64,000 nt of DNA from contig JAJGOT010000436.1 of NCBI GenBank assembly GCA_022457155.1, forward strand, positions 560,001-624,000. The letters run 5' to 3'. Of the stretch, positions 31,057 to 43,480 are shown piece by piece; position 1 is the first letter of the stretch, and every line of letters starts with the position of its first letter. Origin of the DNA: Cladopsammia gracilis (lineage: Eukaryota > Cnidaria > Anthozoa > Scleractinia > Dendrophylliidae). Under the pieces are notes generated by a model. It had not been told where the DNA came from. It did no database searches and saw only the letters and a program-made list of their open reading frames with translations. Both the position numbers and the translations under genes were made by a program.

Positions 31057-33300
31057 AGATACTATGATAGAACACAAGAGTCGAGTAGCATATTTTTTGA
31101 AAGCGGTTTAGCGAGCGCATGTTTGTGGCCTGACAAAGCGATATATTCCTACGTTGATGATTTAGTTAACTACGATTTTAGAGAACGTTAGAAGAGAGAG
31201 CAATTTATTTGGCCGTATTTAATCAAAAATTCAAGCTCTCGTTATTTTGTTTATTCTGAATTAGAGTGATTCATTTGTAGTGGCCTGACATAGTCATATA
31301 TTCATAGCTTGATTTAGTGAACTAAGACTTCAGACAACGTTCCAAGAGATAGAGAACAATTTATTTGGCTGTATTTTATCAAAAATTCAAGAGTTCTCGA
31401 GACATCCTTTTAACCTAAACCGTTTATCTCAATAAAGGTTAATAAACAGGTCGATTTTAATTAAATGCGTCATAAAAAAGAAAGAAATATTTCCAGAATT
31501 TACAAATGAAAGGAAAGAAATGTAATTGTGAAATATAGATTTGGGTTATTAGAATTCAGAGTTTTTAAGTTTAGGTATTAGTACAAAACGCGTTTTTAGA
31601 GGAAAATATAACAACATATGTTATAATCATGATATTTTTAGAAAATAAGTATTTGATATCAAAGATGAAATCTGAAAACCTAAGGAAAGAAGCGGACGCA
31701 TTTTGCCTGTTTACACGTCGATCGCTGTTTTGAAAAATGCCCTGGCATTCAGTTAGGTAACATTCCTACTGTTTAATTCTCTTCTGCATAGCAATGATTT
31801 CTGCGGCCTACGATTATGGCAGTTTTCATTTTTTAAGGGAACATGAGTTTCACCAATAAACTTATTGTTCGCTGTGGCATGTACGTCATTATAGGTCATT
31901 CCCTGTTTTAGTAACAATGCACGTTCACTAGCCGGGTTCTCATGTTTCATGAACTTTGTAATGAAACGTTTATTTATATGTATTTACTGCTGGCATATTA
32001 GCAGCATGAAATTCGGTGGGAGTCTTTCTGGCTTTATCTGGATGGAAAATTTAGAAAAAGTATGAATATTCCCTTTATAATTATTATGTCAGATCAACTT
32101 GCAATTCCAGTACTAGGCCTTTGGAAATCGATCGGTCTGGTAGAGATGAATCATCATCCGTGCGCTTCAATTGGCTAACATCCTTTACGATGTGTGCTTA
32201 ATATTTCCCAATCAGTTGTAAAAATGAACTGATATTGTTTATAGCATTACGTTCCAAAGAAAGGGAAGAGAGAGTTTAAGGTAAGTAGTAGCATTGTTGC
32301 TGTACAGTGTGGAATCCATCTTACAACGGGTGCTTGAAAGTGATCAGAAAGAATTTCACAAACGTTGTATGTACATGTGAATAAAAAAGTTTTATTTTAT
32401 CAAGCGACAATAAGTGTGTAATCAGTAGAAAATTTCTTCTGATTCTTGTACGGTGTATATTTCAGGATTGCATGTACTGATTTTGCCGGTTGGTCTTTAA
32501 TCTTGGTTTGTAATTTTTGTTCATTTTAAGGCTCAAACATTTAGGTTTCAGTGACTTTTTAAGGCCTCATTTTGGTTCATTTTGGTCTGTTTTTGGGGGG
32601 CTAGGGGGCCTAGTTTTCCTTATGGATGGTTTAATATATCTGGTATTCCGTCGAACTGTGAAATGGCTTATTTCGCTTCACGATCCATTTATATACAGTA
32701 GTGTAAAATGAGACAGGCAAAAGTCGTAAAAAGTATTTTTTAAAAAAGTCTTTAGAATAGCTTTCTAAAGTAGGTATACATTAGATCACCCTAGGAATAT
32801 ATGACATGTTGCTCGATAATATTGGTCCTTGATAATTTCAGCTGGGTTTCATGTTGACAAAAGAACTGATTAGAATTATTTTATCTGTCTATTATCCATG
32901 CCTTCATTGTAATAGCTCTCCTGATGTATATCAGGGTTTCTTTAATTTGGCTTAGACTCGTTTGTTTGATCGGCTGAAGTTTTTATTCTGATCGTTGTGA
33001 AAATATTACTGAGAATCAGAAAATTTCTTAGGCCGTGATTTAGTGTCTATTTTAATAGACTTAAATAGTCTATGGCGTGCAAGACTTGTGAGAAAGTGTT
33101 TCTTCACGGATGTAGACTAAGATCCAAGAATGAAAATGCTGTGCATGTCTTTATTGGAAACAATACTTCTTGAGGTTAATTATTGTTGCACAGTATTTTT
33201 CAAAGAGTTAAAATAACTCCTAAAGTGAAGTTAAATTAACTCCTTGCACTGGAGTTATTTTTTTCGGAGTTATTTCAACTTGTTCGTTCACCATCAAAAC
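31057..33300. other. intergenic with a 155-bp tandem duplication
   Basis: Units at about 31121-31275 and 31276-31400 share TGGCCTGACA.AG, CAATTTATTTGGC and ATCAAAAATTCAAG, period 155 bp, strongly diverged. The rest is AT-rich and without coding signal. Confidence 0.5.
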
Positions 33301-33310
33301 AGATCAATAC

Positions 33311-33590
33311 AAGTTTTGGCTGTACAGCGTTAGATTTTCAATTAACTTCGATTCCATCCCTTTTGAACTTGACTTATTTTAACAGCGCGATTTGGAAGGT
33401 AAATATCGGCGATTCAAATGAAGGAGAAACTCCAAACTGTGTGATACGAGTTTTGGCTGTACAGCATTGGATTTTCAATTAACTTTGATTCCATCCCTTT
33501 TGAACTTGACTTGTTTTAACAGCGCGATTTGGAAGGTTAATGTCGGCGATTCAAGTGAAACGGAAACTCCAAACTGTGTGAAAATATGGA
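33311..33590. repeat. 137-bp tandem duplication
   Basis: AGTTTTGGCTGTACAGC at 33312 recurs at 33449, period 137 bp. The two units are about 90 percent alike, both with CCATCCCTTTTGAACTTGAC and GCGCGATTTGGAAGGT. An ORF crossing the second unit (33467-33712) shows no domain. Confidence 0.75.
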
Positions 33591-34931
33591 ATGCGACGGC
33601 TGTACCGTATGTCTACACAAATAAAAGTGCTGGTGGTGGATTTAAAATAATTTGTTCGCTCGTAACAGATTCAAGTTTTCTCTACGGCGTCAACGGCGGG
33701 GTTGGAAAATAAATACACTTGACGACAGCGAAAGAAGATATTCTTAACTGCATAAGTACCAGTGAAAGCGACGGTCATAGTTCAGGCAAATTAAAAAGTG
33801 ACCTACCAATTTCAAAACAACGAAAACACGGCTTGTTCGCCGTCGTGGTTAATTAAGTTTTATGCGCTTTGAGTTCCACGCGTTAGGTTCCGGCATTAAG
33901 CTGAAATAAAATTAAGTAAAAGAGAAATTCAAAACTGCATAAAAAGAGTATCGTCTTATAGAAACGGCGCATTCTTCAACATACATTTCACTGCCGGAAA
34001 ATCCATCGATATTACAGCGGTTCGCCAGTTGAGTTATTAATTTCCAGACGATTCAAAACAGTAAATCCAACTCCCTCGCGATGAATTCCTGACAAAAAAA
34101 AAAACAAAACTCAACCGTCAGACTAGAATTTTTTTTTTCACAGAGTTCGAGGTTTGGTTAATAATTACTTCTTCTTTTTTGGGCATATACAAATATAGAC
34201 TTTTAATACTTTCACCAAAATGATTTCTTCAAAACCGTCACGACCGCCTTGGGAGATTAAAGAAACCCATCTAGTGCTCAAACCGCAAAGAAAATCTGCA
34301 ACGGAAAAAATTCTGACAACAATTCAATAAAAAAGAATTGAAATGAAGGAGCCGCTCTTTTTCAAACGGTTAGAAAATAAATGCTTATATATGCTACGCT
34401 GGTAGTGTACCTTGTAACATTTGCAAACAGCCGGCGGTTGAGTTGTTATTTTTTCCGAGAATTCAAATCCGCCACGCAATTTGCCCAAACATACGACTGT
34501 CGCGTTCACTGCTTTCATAGAGTTTGAAATCAGTTCTCGCTCACTTGCATGACACATGTGTAGCATGTGAAACTACTCAAATTTTTAAATCGAAAAGTCA
34601 ACGCTAGCTAAAGCTTTATTCAACAAAAGCTTCACGAGTGAACAAGTTGAAATTTCATTGTTCTGTACTCGACATTTTATTGGCTGAAGTTAAAAATGTT
34701 GGAATCTATTGTCCCCGTTCTGCTTTGTGATTGGTTAACTTTGTCTGGGTGACCCCGGTAACAGTAGCCGCACTGTAACTGGCTCGCCGCTCTGCAGCGA
34801 GTCAGTTCTTAAAATACCCTTTTTTTTTCTGTTGTGTCACCTGCCCCGGGAATCGATTTTGCTGCGGCCAACACCGTACCTAGTTTACTTCCGGTTTTCA
34901 GAAATCAGTGATGTCATCGAAACGACAATTT
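33591..34931. other. intergenic, no gene recognised
   Basis: AT-rich with A and T tracts near 34090-34140. No recognisable protein, repeat end or RNA gene. Confidence 0.45.
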
Positions 34932-35880
34932 ACAATTGAAATATTTACCGTTCTAATTTCGACGGAGTTGTTAAACATTAAATCGCTGTGATTTCAGGAT
35001 GTGTTCTATTTCTGGTAAAAGGAAAGCGCGTTGAACTTTTCTAACCAAATCAATTGTCAAACAGTTGAGTTTAGATCGAATGAATAAAACACGTCCCAGC
35101 ACGTCAACTGCTGAGTAAACAATTCTCAAGCATTACGCCATGGAGTCACGTTGAAATTCCACACATCTCGAATTTATGTCACGCTATGGTCAGCTGTTAA
35201 TCATTCGATCGATCATGTTGACATTGTTCATTTTTATTCGAAATCCTATCACCGATTCTCCAAAATGCCTGTGTTTAAACAATCCTGATTCCTTGTTGTA
35301 GGTGGTTTCAAGGATTTTAAAGCGAAAAAAATATACAAGTTCTAAACTTATGTTTTTGGCTCTGCTTTGCGATTTATATCCTTTGTATATCGCTACCGAG
35401 TGTGATTTTATTGTGTTTTCATAAGTAGTATTGCGAACTGTAACCAATAATTAAGCAACTACAATTGAAATATTTACCGTTCTAATTTCGACGGAATTGT
35501 TAAACATTAATTCGCTGTGATTTTCGGGTAAAAGGAAAGCGGGTTGAACTTTTGTAACCAAATCAATTGTCGAACAGTTGAGTTTAGATCGAATAAATCG
35601 TTGAACAAATCATGTCCCGGCACGTCTGCTGAGTAAACAATTCTCAAGCATTACGTCATGGCCGGAGTCACGTTGAAACTCCACACATCTTGTATTTATG
35701 TCACGCTATGGTCTGCTGTTTATCATTTGATCGATCATGTTGATATTGTTAATTTATTCGAAACCCCATCACCGATTCTCCAAAATGCCTGTCTTTAAGC
35801 AATCCTGATTCCTTGTAGTAGGTGGTTTCAAGCATTTTAAAGCGAAAATAATATACAAAGTTCTGAACTTGTGTTTTTTC
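34932..35880. repeat. tandem duplication with 529-bp period
   Basis: ACAATTGAAATATTTACC at 34932 recurs at 35461. The units share TTAGATCGAAT, AACAATTCTCAAGCATTACG, CGATTCTCCAAAATGCCTGT and TAGGTGGTTTCAAG in order to about 35345 and 35865. Small indels differ; the first unit has about 110 bp more before the second begins. Confidence 0.75.
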
Positions 35881-35939
35881 TAACTGTACCGAGCCGATCA
35901 GAAAAAAAAATATATATACCTGAAATTGTAGCCTACTAA

Positions 35940-37155
35940 GGGGTGGACCATTAGAAATCCTGGGAGGGGGGTCAAAAAATTTTCAGTGTATGAATTTTTT
36001 TTTCGGCCTGAGTTTCCTGCAGGATTTTTTTTGGGGGAGGTGCAAGCCTGCAGGTTTTTTTTTTCTCAGATTTTCTTTATAAATGCGTGCAAACTCCAAT
36101 TTTTTTTATACTTGGCCCAATTCATTTTTTGTATTAAACGCTGGAGAGTAGATTTAAGTCAGACTGTCGAACCGTTGCAAAAAATATGTGGAGAAATAAG
36201 AATTGAGATGGAGTGGTCGAGCGCCGAAGGCGCGAGCCGCTAGGGGGGTGTGGGGGCATGCCCCACCAGAAAATTTTGAAATCTTGATGCTCTGAAACTC
36301 CATTTCTAGTGTTCTGAGACAACAATTTCTGTCAAAAATGTTTGGCGAATTGATGTGGCTTCTCGTCGCTTTGCGTCTCTTTGTGTGGCTCCACATACAA
36401 GTACTCGATTTCATTTTATATTTCTTGCTGTTTCTTTAGTTTATCTGGATATCAGAGTTAAGTATACCCAATTTCGTCTTTTTGTATAGTAAGTATTACG
36501 AGAATTTGACGAAAATGACAGAACCGAATGTCAAAATCGGGATTTTTCCTATCCCGATCACATATTGGTCGGGATTCGGGATTTTCAAGCAAAATCGGGG
36601 TAATCTCGACGAAATCGGGACGGTTGGACAATCTGTAGAGCAGGTTACATATTTCATGATGTTTACAGTGTTTTCAAATATGTACATAAACAAGGTTTTG
36701 GTTATTTAACAACTATTCACCGAAGTGGAGGTGCCGGGTAGTGGTGGATATATATACTGAAACAGTGACATAATATAACGAAAATGATGCTTTTTAACTC
36801 ATTTATTCCTGTCAATTAACGATTACAATTTTCGCGCGCAAATTGCTGGGAGGTGAATATTCCGAGTTTCAGTAGCCAATCCGAGCGCGCCAACAATGCT
36901 ATCCACTGTTTCAGTATACATGTATACTAAATTAAGATATCGGTATATGTACCAGATAGACCTTTGAGGCAGTTTAAAATAAATGAATAAATAAATAAAT
37001 AAATAAATATATGTATATATAGCCGGTTAGCTTGCAGGATCTTATTTTTTTATGGTCAATTGCTTGCAGGAATTTTTCTGGAGACAATTTTCCTTTGCAG
37101 GATTTTTTTTTGGTAATTGTCACCCCCCCTCCCAAGATTTCTCATGGTCCGCCCC
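35940..37155. mobile_element. 1.2-kb element, Harbinger-like ends, TAA duplication
   Basis: Ends GGGG(T/C)GGACCAT(T/G)AGAAATC and then TGGGAGGGGGG are inverted, and TAA stands outside both (35937-35939, 37156-37158). The terminal GGACCATTAG matches the MITE at 28338. T-tract phrases such as TTGCAGGATTTTTTTT lie at both sides of the interior. A block at 36245-36480 inside is shared with 51165-51345. No transposase ORF. Confidence 0.7.
36245..36480 (+). repeat. dispersed block shared with 51165-51345
   Basis: Shared phrases are CATTTCTAGTGTTCTGAGAC, CAATTTCTGTCAAAAAT and ACATACAAGTACTCGATTT in the same order and spacing. Non-coding in both places. Confidence 0.7.
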
Positions 37156-37158
37156 TAA

Positions 37159-37455
37159 GGGATGTACGATTTTATTTTATTTTATTTTATTTTTGTTTGG
37201 GGGGGGAGGGGTGACGGTTGGGGGGGGGCGGTGTTGGGCAATTTTTCTGATCATGAATTTTGTTTTTGTCGTCTTGATGTTGTGCAAGAATTTTTTTTCG
37301 GGATTGTTCCATATTAAACTGCTTTTCCTTTGGCTCGCGTGCATTACTTTTTATTTCTTTACTTTTGCTGTGCAGGAATTTTGTTTTTACTAATTGCCCA
37401 ACCTCACCCCCCCCCCCCCCCCCCACCACCACCTTAACAATAAAATGGTCCGTCC
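37159..37455. mobile_element. truncated relative of the GGACCAT MITE
   Basis: The right end AAAATGGTCCGTCCCC matches the ends of 28338 and 35940, preceded by long C tracts and TTGCCCAACC, which mirrors GGTGTTGGGCAA at 37231. The left end is replaced by a TTTTA repeat (37171-37192). Confidence 0.45.
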
Positions 37456-37842
37456 CCAAGAGTGCTTGAAGCGGGCTGTGTAATGTAAATGTAAATGTGG
37501 ACTAGACTGTGCATGTTGATAGATTCTAGATGTATATTGCGAACTCTAAAATGAAACCGGGTGGAAACTGGGACCAAACGAGCCAGTTTCGAAGCCCATC
37601 GGGCTCCTTGTTTTTTTTCATGTGGACTGTTACATGTTTGTTGACATTAACGTTCGTTTCCGGTTTGCGCTGATTGGCAAAATTCTGACAGCTCGGACAG
37701 CGGGTAGCGACTGGGGCGGCATTAGTTGCAAGCTCTCGCCCTCCGCTACCCCAGCCGAGCTCGAGAGCTTGCTCGCAGGCTAATAATGGGGGTGCTCGCC
37801 ATACCTTTTGGAGGTCAAAATTTGTAGAGTGGTACCACTTAA

Positions 37843-38562
37843 GGTTACAGTGTACCTTCAGATCGAAAATTTATTGAAAATTTTTTTTTGGCGTTAAAAT
37901 AAAGTTTACAGAATGAACTTTCATCCAAAAAAAAAAAGTATCGAAAAATAGTGAAAATTGACGGAGAAATGACGGTATAACTTTTGTGGGCGGAGTTTGT
38001 TTATTAAGCGATATGTTTTTTTTTTAAGCGCCGTTTTCTCAAAGTTAATTTTTCGCTTGTTGGGGACACTTTAAAGAGCTACAACCCAAAGGGAATTTGT
38101 TCGATTTTCCTTAAATTTGGACAGAAGCTAGGCTAATATATAATCAACAAAAACGTGTCGGCGAATTTCTTAATTCCAAAAACTTTTTCGTCAAGAGCCA
38201 TTTCCGTGCGATCATTCCAATTTTTTTTCTCCCCTTTTCGAAAATATTCTATAACTTTTCACTGCAATTGAATATGGAAAATCGCCGACACGCTTTTTTA
38301 GCGCTTCGTGTCCGGAAACCCGAGAACAAATCAAATTAGCAAAATATAATAATCGCTTTGAGTTATAGCGTTTTAAAGCTGATTCGGACGTTCGAATTTA
38401 GACGTCGTAAAAAAATTCGACATTTTGTTACCAAATGGTTTCCATATTTAGATAGCCAGCTCTATAAGCTTTAATTTGATATCTGGGTTTAGGTATATTA
38501 AGTGTAATCTTAAGACGCTAGAGCTGTTACACTGGAGACACCCCCGAAGGTACACTGTAACG
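37843..38562. mobile_element. 720-bp non-autonomous element with TTAA duplication
   Basis: Ends (G/C)GTTACAGTGTACCTTC are inverted. TTAA stands outside both ends (37839-37842 and 38563-38566). No ORF of length. TTAA duplications occur in piggyBac and Kolobok elements. Confidence 0.7.
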
Positions 38563-38566
38563 TTAA

Positions 38567-39382
38567 GGTGCTAAAATCTAAAATGACCACGGTAATTATC
38601 GCGGTACCGGTTATACCCCGGGTACCAACGGGTTCTCTCGCGGCACGCGTTCGCGAGAAGTCGTGGCGGGAGGCCGGTAAAGAGCGGCGAAAATATAAGA
38701 GACATGAGAAGCGTGTAATATGCACAGCCCGCGACCCAAACAGAACATGGTAAGCCTGTGGTTTTCCCCTGCTAAACTTCCAACAGAATCACTAAGCCCA
38801 CGACAACTCCAACTTTCGATAATTGCAACATTTTTTTTGTTCCCTGTACGGTTCGAATTACTGGGATTTTACGCTATTTTCTCTGCGATAAACAGGGCTG
38901 TTTTTGCAGGGAAACACTTAAAGACAAACAAATGTGCACCCATTTTATTTCAACAATAAAAGAAAATAAAACTTCATAACTATAAGCTAACTAAAACGTA
39001 ATGAAATGGGGTTTCATTATATCAGCTCTGACAAGACTAGAAATATTCAGTGAACTTTTGTGAAAGATTATTTTCAATAAATGACCGGATCTGGTATCAT
39101 ATGCACAAGAGAACAGTCCTCTGAAACTTTTGAGTCTAATAATGTTATTCAAAAACGAAAAAACTATTGTCGGGGCCCAGTAAATGATAACTGGTAATAG
39201 AAACATCAAAATTATTACAGTAATTCAAATTCTTGTGGTGTTTTGTTGTCTAGTGTCGCTTACAAAAAAGATCCCTGAATATAACTATAACAAATGTTGG
39301 TTATTAAAATATGTTATGGCAAAAATATACCCTGTTTAACCTTAACATCAACAAATAAAATGTGTTGTTAAAGACCCAGTAT
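38567..39382. other. intergenic, no gene recognised
   Basis: A GC-richer patch with GGTACC repeats lies at 38590-38700 (GCGGTACCGGTTATACCCCGG). The rest is AT-rich. No coding signal. Confidence 0.45.
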
Positions 39383-39388
39383 TGTCCA

Positions 39389-40254
39389 CCCGGCATAGTA
39401 AATCGAACGTTCGGAAATCGAACTCAATCGAACTCAATCGAACTCAATCCGTGGATTGAGTTCGATTGAGTTCGGCAATCGAACGAAATCGAACACCGGA
39501 CTTTCAGTGAGTTCGATTTCCGAACAAATCGAATTCAATCGAACAAATCGAACTCAATCGAACTCAATCCATCTGATTGTGTTCGACTGAGTTCGGAAAC
39601 CGAACTAAATCGAACACAATGTCAAAGCAGGTTTTTCTTGTGCTTTTTTACAATTTATTCAATAACAGAAACCCCATTTATAAACTGTCCACGGCAGTTA
39701 AGAGAACAGAACAGAACAGAACAAAACTGTCATTATTCCCACGGGCGTATTCTGAAATTGTTGTACCCTTTCCATTTTTAGCTAACTTACAATTGCGGCA
39801 AGACAACTCGAAGGGATACTTTCATGCAAAAATACAATGACGTCAAAGCGGCACTTCTGATAGCCTTTTACTCCGCATTTGAAGCTTACAATCCAACCTC
39901 GTTCCCAGGGTCTCTCTTCACGAGGTTGCTTACAATCCACAGCGCATCTGAAGCCATTTCTGCGGAATTTCTTCGTTTACGAAAAACGCGTGCGCTACAC
40001 TCCGGGCTGAAGTAACTCGAGCTTCCAATATCTGGTTATGGATTTTCAACGCCTGTTTTACACAAATCACGAGTTCGAAAATCGAAGCGTTCGATTGGGT
40101 TCGATTGATTTTTTTTCTTTTCGGTGAGTTCGATTTCGTTCGATTGCCGAACTCAATCGAACTCAATCCATGAATTGAGTTCGATTGAGTTCGATTGAGT
40201 TCGATTGAGTTCGATTGAAATTTAGTTCGATTGGGTTCGATTTACTATGCCGGG
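39389..40254. mobile_element. 866-bp element built of 10-bp ATCGAACTCA units, 6-bp duplication
   Basis: Ends CCCGGCATAGTAAATCGAAC are inverted. TGTCCA stands outside both (39383-39388 and 40255-40260). Behind each end lie arrays of ATCGAACTCA or its complement, changing direction within the array, so each end can also fold on itself. The middle is unrelated AT-rich DNA with no transposase. Same architecture as the element at 21150: CCCGGC-type end, 6-bp duplication, end arrays of short units. Confidence 0.75.
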
Positions 40255-40679
40255 TGTCCATCATGCTTCACAAGACTTTGTTAACATATTGTTTTAATTT
40301 GCAAGAGAGCGAGGCTTCTGTTGTTTTCCGTGGTTTTGTTTTTCTCACGGCAAACGTTCAACTGCATGAAAAGGAATTATTTAAAATATATCGTCGCGTG
40401 CTTCTGTTCTCTTCAAACTTGTTATATTAAAATACGTTCTTAAGTGTTGCCTCATTAAGGCACTTGAATAAACAGCTAAGAGCAACGTTTAACGAGTGAC
40501 ATGGCTGATGAAACGGACAAGACCTACCGGAATTTTCAACATCAAGAAAACGGCCGCCGATGCTAGCAGCGTGCAATGCGTAATGGACAATACTGGGTTT
40601 TTATGAGCTTAACCTGCGACTCCTTTCCCCTTTCCCCTTTCCCCTCTCCTCCCCCTCTCCCTCGAAAAAGTGTCCTCTG

Positions 40680-40835
40680 TCGTAAGTAAGTAAGAATTAA
40701 CTTTATTTAAGTGTCAATTTGCTTAGCCCATATGGACTAATTGGGGACACTATAATAATTACGATACAAGTTAACCTAAAAATATAATAGTATAAAATCC
40801 TTATAAGCAATATATATTTTTTCCGTGTCCCCTTA
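40680..40835 (-). repeat. 3' tail of a non-LTR retrotransposon
   Basis: On the minus strand the sequence ends AAATAAAGTTAATTCTTAC and then TTAC units, a LINE-like 3' terminus with a short tandem tail. The preceding sequence contains GTGTCCCCAATTAGTCCAT. No RT coding was seen next to it. Confidence 0.4.
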
Positions 40836-41245
40836 AGCCTTTGCCCCCCACAATCTGAACGCCTGGAACAGTTTACAAGAGCCTAAAGAAGCTGATCAAT
40901 AAGACAATTAATCTTTTCCATAGTTGGAGCGGTTTCAATTCGTTAATATTTTCTGTCTGAAGCGGGTTCCTGCGGGTTACCTGAAATCGCCAACTAAATC
41001 AGAGAACGTCCAGTGCCGGCAGCTCAGCCTCAGCCCGAAAAAAAAGACGTTCTTATATTATAACAAGAGTGTATTTGTAAAATTAATTGTTCCGGTGTGA
41101 ATCTCGTGGAGAGTCATGAAATGTATCGTGTGTCAAAGCTCAGCAGTTTCATTTGTTGGGCAGACGGAACTTCTTAGGTTGGATAATTTTTTCCTTTACA
41201 TTTCATGGGAAGTAGCCGTTACTAGACGTGGACTGGGGGTGTTTT
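40836..41245. other. intergenic, no gene recognised
   Basis: No ORF, repeat end or RNA gene that I can support. Confidence 0.4.
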
Positions 41246-41305
41246 AAACTCGGACCAAATAAAAAACAAAGAGCTTTTTCTTTGTTTTTTATTTGTACCG
41301 AGTTT
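41246..41305. repeat. 60-bp palindrome
   Basis: AAACTCGG and AAATAAAAAACAAAG are mirrored by CTTTGTTTTTTATTT and CCGAGTTT around a short centre. Only small spacers (ACC and GTA) do not pair. Confidence 0.75.
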
Positions 41306-41594
41306 TAACATAGCAGCCCTCATCTTAAAAACCTTGATTAAGCACGGTGGACTACGGGCTATCTAAATCGTACATTAAGAGTCACTCACTGTCATTTTGC
41401 TTTTTCGAGCATGCTGTTATGAACCGAAAAGCAAATGTCCATTGGTTCCATGATGGAGCAAGTAAATAATCCTAAAGGTCCTTTTTCAGAGCCATAAGGT
41501 TCTTATTTTGTAAGAAACAGCAAGCGGTTATGTGGCAGGGATGGTATTTAGAGGGCAAACGAGCGCTGAGTTAAACCGTGGACTGGGGCGATTC

Positions 41595-41815
41595 AAAAGA
41601 CGCGGCCAAGGGTGTAGGAGTCAGGCGAGTCAAAAGACGCGACCAAGGGTGTGGGAGTCAGGCGTGTTAAAAGACGCGACCAAGGGTGTGGGAGTCAGGC
41701 GTGTTAAAAGATGCGACCAAGGGTGTGGGAATCAGGCGAGTCAAAAGACGCGACCAATGGTGTGGGAGTCAGGCGAGTCAAAAGACGCGACCAATGGTGT
41801 GGGAGTCAAGCTGGA
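41595..41815. repeat. 37-bp minisatellite, six units
   Basis: The phrase GACCAAGGGTGTGGGAGTCA starts at 41641, 41678, 41715, 41752 and 41789, with a variant first unit at 41604. Units differ by G/A and G/T changes. Because 37 is not a multiple of three, all three frames stay open and yield look-alike ORFs; I do not call a gene. Confidence 0.9.
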
Positions 41816-43480
41816 AGGCGAAGGAGCGGGAAGGGAAAGAGAAAGAAGCCTTTCACTCCCCCCAACCCCCAATGCTTGGCAAAATCAAAATGACGAGCAA
41901 ATACTAAATTCAACGCTGGCACTCGCCAACCTAAAGAAACCATCGCCGACAATGCCATTGTCTTCCGTGACATGTACTTACAGTGTCTAATTTCTTGATG
42001 CATGGCATAATAATTTGCATATACAGAACTAGTCGGCTGTAATTGGTCAACAGATTAAGCTTTTGGAATACTCTAGTCTCTTCGCAGATTTAACTGCTGT
42101 CAATCAAACGGTTTGATGCGTGAAGTAAATCCCAAGGTGTGATAAAGTTAACAATAGCGTTTTAATTAAAAGCGGGCCGCGTTCTTTACAAAGCGTTTTG
42201 TCGATAAATTTGTGTGCAGCAAGATTTTTTTACTCGTTAGACTCGCAATGGTTAGAGCAAGATGTCCAAAACATTTTCCGCAGAACAGGGTTTTTATTAA
42301 AACGTTGCCAAATAGCGAGTGCGATGCGCGGCTCACTCACTCGTATTTCATCGTTGCGCACTTTTACTCCCACCTTTCAACTATTCCCTATTCAAATCTA
42401 TTCAAAGCGATTTATCGAAGAGTTTATGAGAAAATTAAGACAAAGACTGTCCAGTGTATTAAAGACATTACCTGAAATAGTTTCATGCAGACTAAGTGGT
42501 CTTGAAAGCAGCGCGAGGCACGAGTTGAGATAAGCGCGAAGGGTCAGCGATTAAGCGCCAGAGGTACGCGCACAAAAATAAAAGCGGCGAGTGAAGGCAG
42601 CGAGCTTCGAGCGCGAATCAAAGGAGCGTGAAGGGAACTTTAGATCGGACTACGAATAGGAGGTTAAGACGACGTACGAGTACGACTTTCCAAACCCAGT
42701 TCGCGTGCTCTACATCAGTGTCTAAATAGCCATTTACCACACCAATTTTATACCTAGAGTCTCTTTATTTCCTGTTCAGCATCAGAAAGAACCGACAGCT
42801 CTGGGGACGTGACCGGCTTTAAATTCAAAAGTCGTATTCGTACTCAGGCTCGTACTTGTACTCAAATCTAAAGCTCTATATTAACTGCTACGCACGCACT
42901 GTAACATTCCAGCAACTGCAGTTGAATAAACAGCATAACAATTCCACAACTGGTTTATTTCTGTCGTTTTGTTTCACACTGTTTTACATGTAAATAGAGA
43001 AAAAAAACTAGAAAAACTACAAAGTCTGTTGCCCACCTTCACTTGATCATGAAGCAAAGCAAACAGAGAACAACTGCAAATCGACTTTTTAGAACACTCA
43101 ATTGGAAAACTGGCCTTATGTATTATAATAAAAATCATTATATTCCACATGGCTTGGTTTCCTTTGTTCTCGTAGGGGATTATCTTGAGTAATCCCCGCT
43201 AATTATCAACTGCCTGAAAAGCTGGTGGCGGCTTTTGATTGTTACAGGGGAGTGCGGGGGCTGAAACAATAGCAAAACAATAGAATATATTCACCTCAAC
43301 ATATTCCCCTGACATATTCCCCTCTCAACACCCAAAGTTGCAAACAAAAATAACAGCAAAGCAACAAAAATTTGTCACCAACTTTAAGGATTCTTACATT
43401 TTGAACACAACCGAGCAATTTGTTAAATTGAACACAGACGATGATCGTTCCGAAATACTGGATTACTGGATTCTACTTAC
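41816..43480. other. intergenic, no gene recognised
   Basis: Includes a GC-richer stretch with GCGCGA and GCGAG words at 42510-42620. If the exon at 43481-43672 is real, its later exons should lie here or further left; I could not recognise them. Confidence 0.4.

Noticed and set aside
33467..33712. 81-codon ORF as a small secreted protein
   Set aside because: Starts inside a tandem-duplicated non-coding unit, and the other unit does not keep the frame.
37032..37459. Overlapping ORFs on both strands with poly-Phe and poly-Gly/Pro
   Set aside because: Translations of T, G and C tracts within MITEs.
39391..40260. GGTTCGA words resembling tRNA B boxes
   Set aside because: They belong to the ATCGAACTCA arrays; no A box or cloverleaf could be drawn.
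41585..41812. CRISPR-like array
   Set aside because: Direct tandem repeat without spacers in a eukaryotic context.
41532..41990. 152-codon ORF over the minisatellite
   Set aside because: Produced by the 37-bp tandem repeat, which also opens the other two frames; no domain and no splice support.
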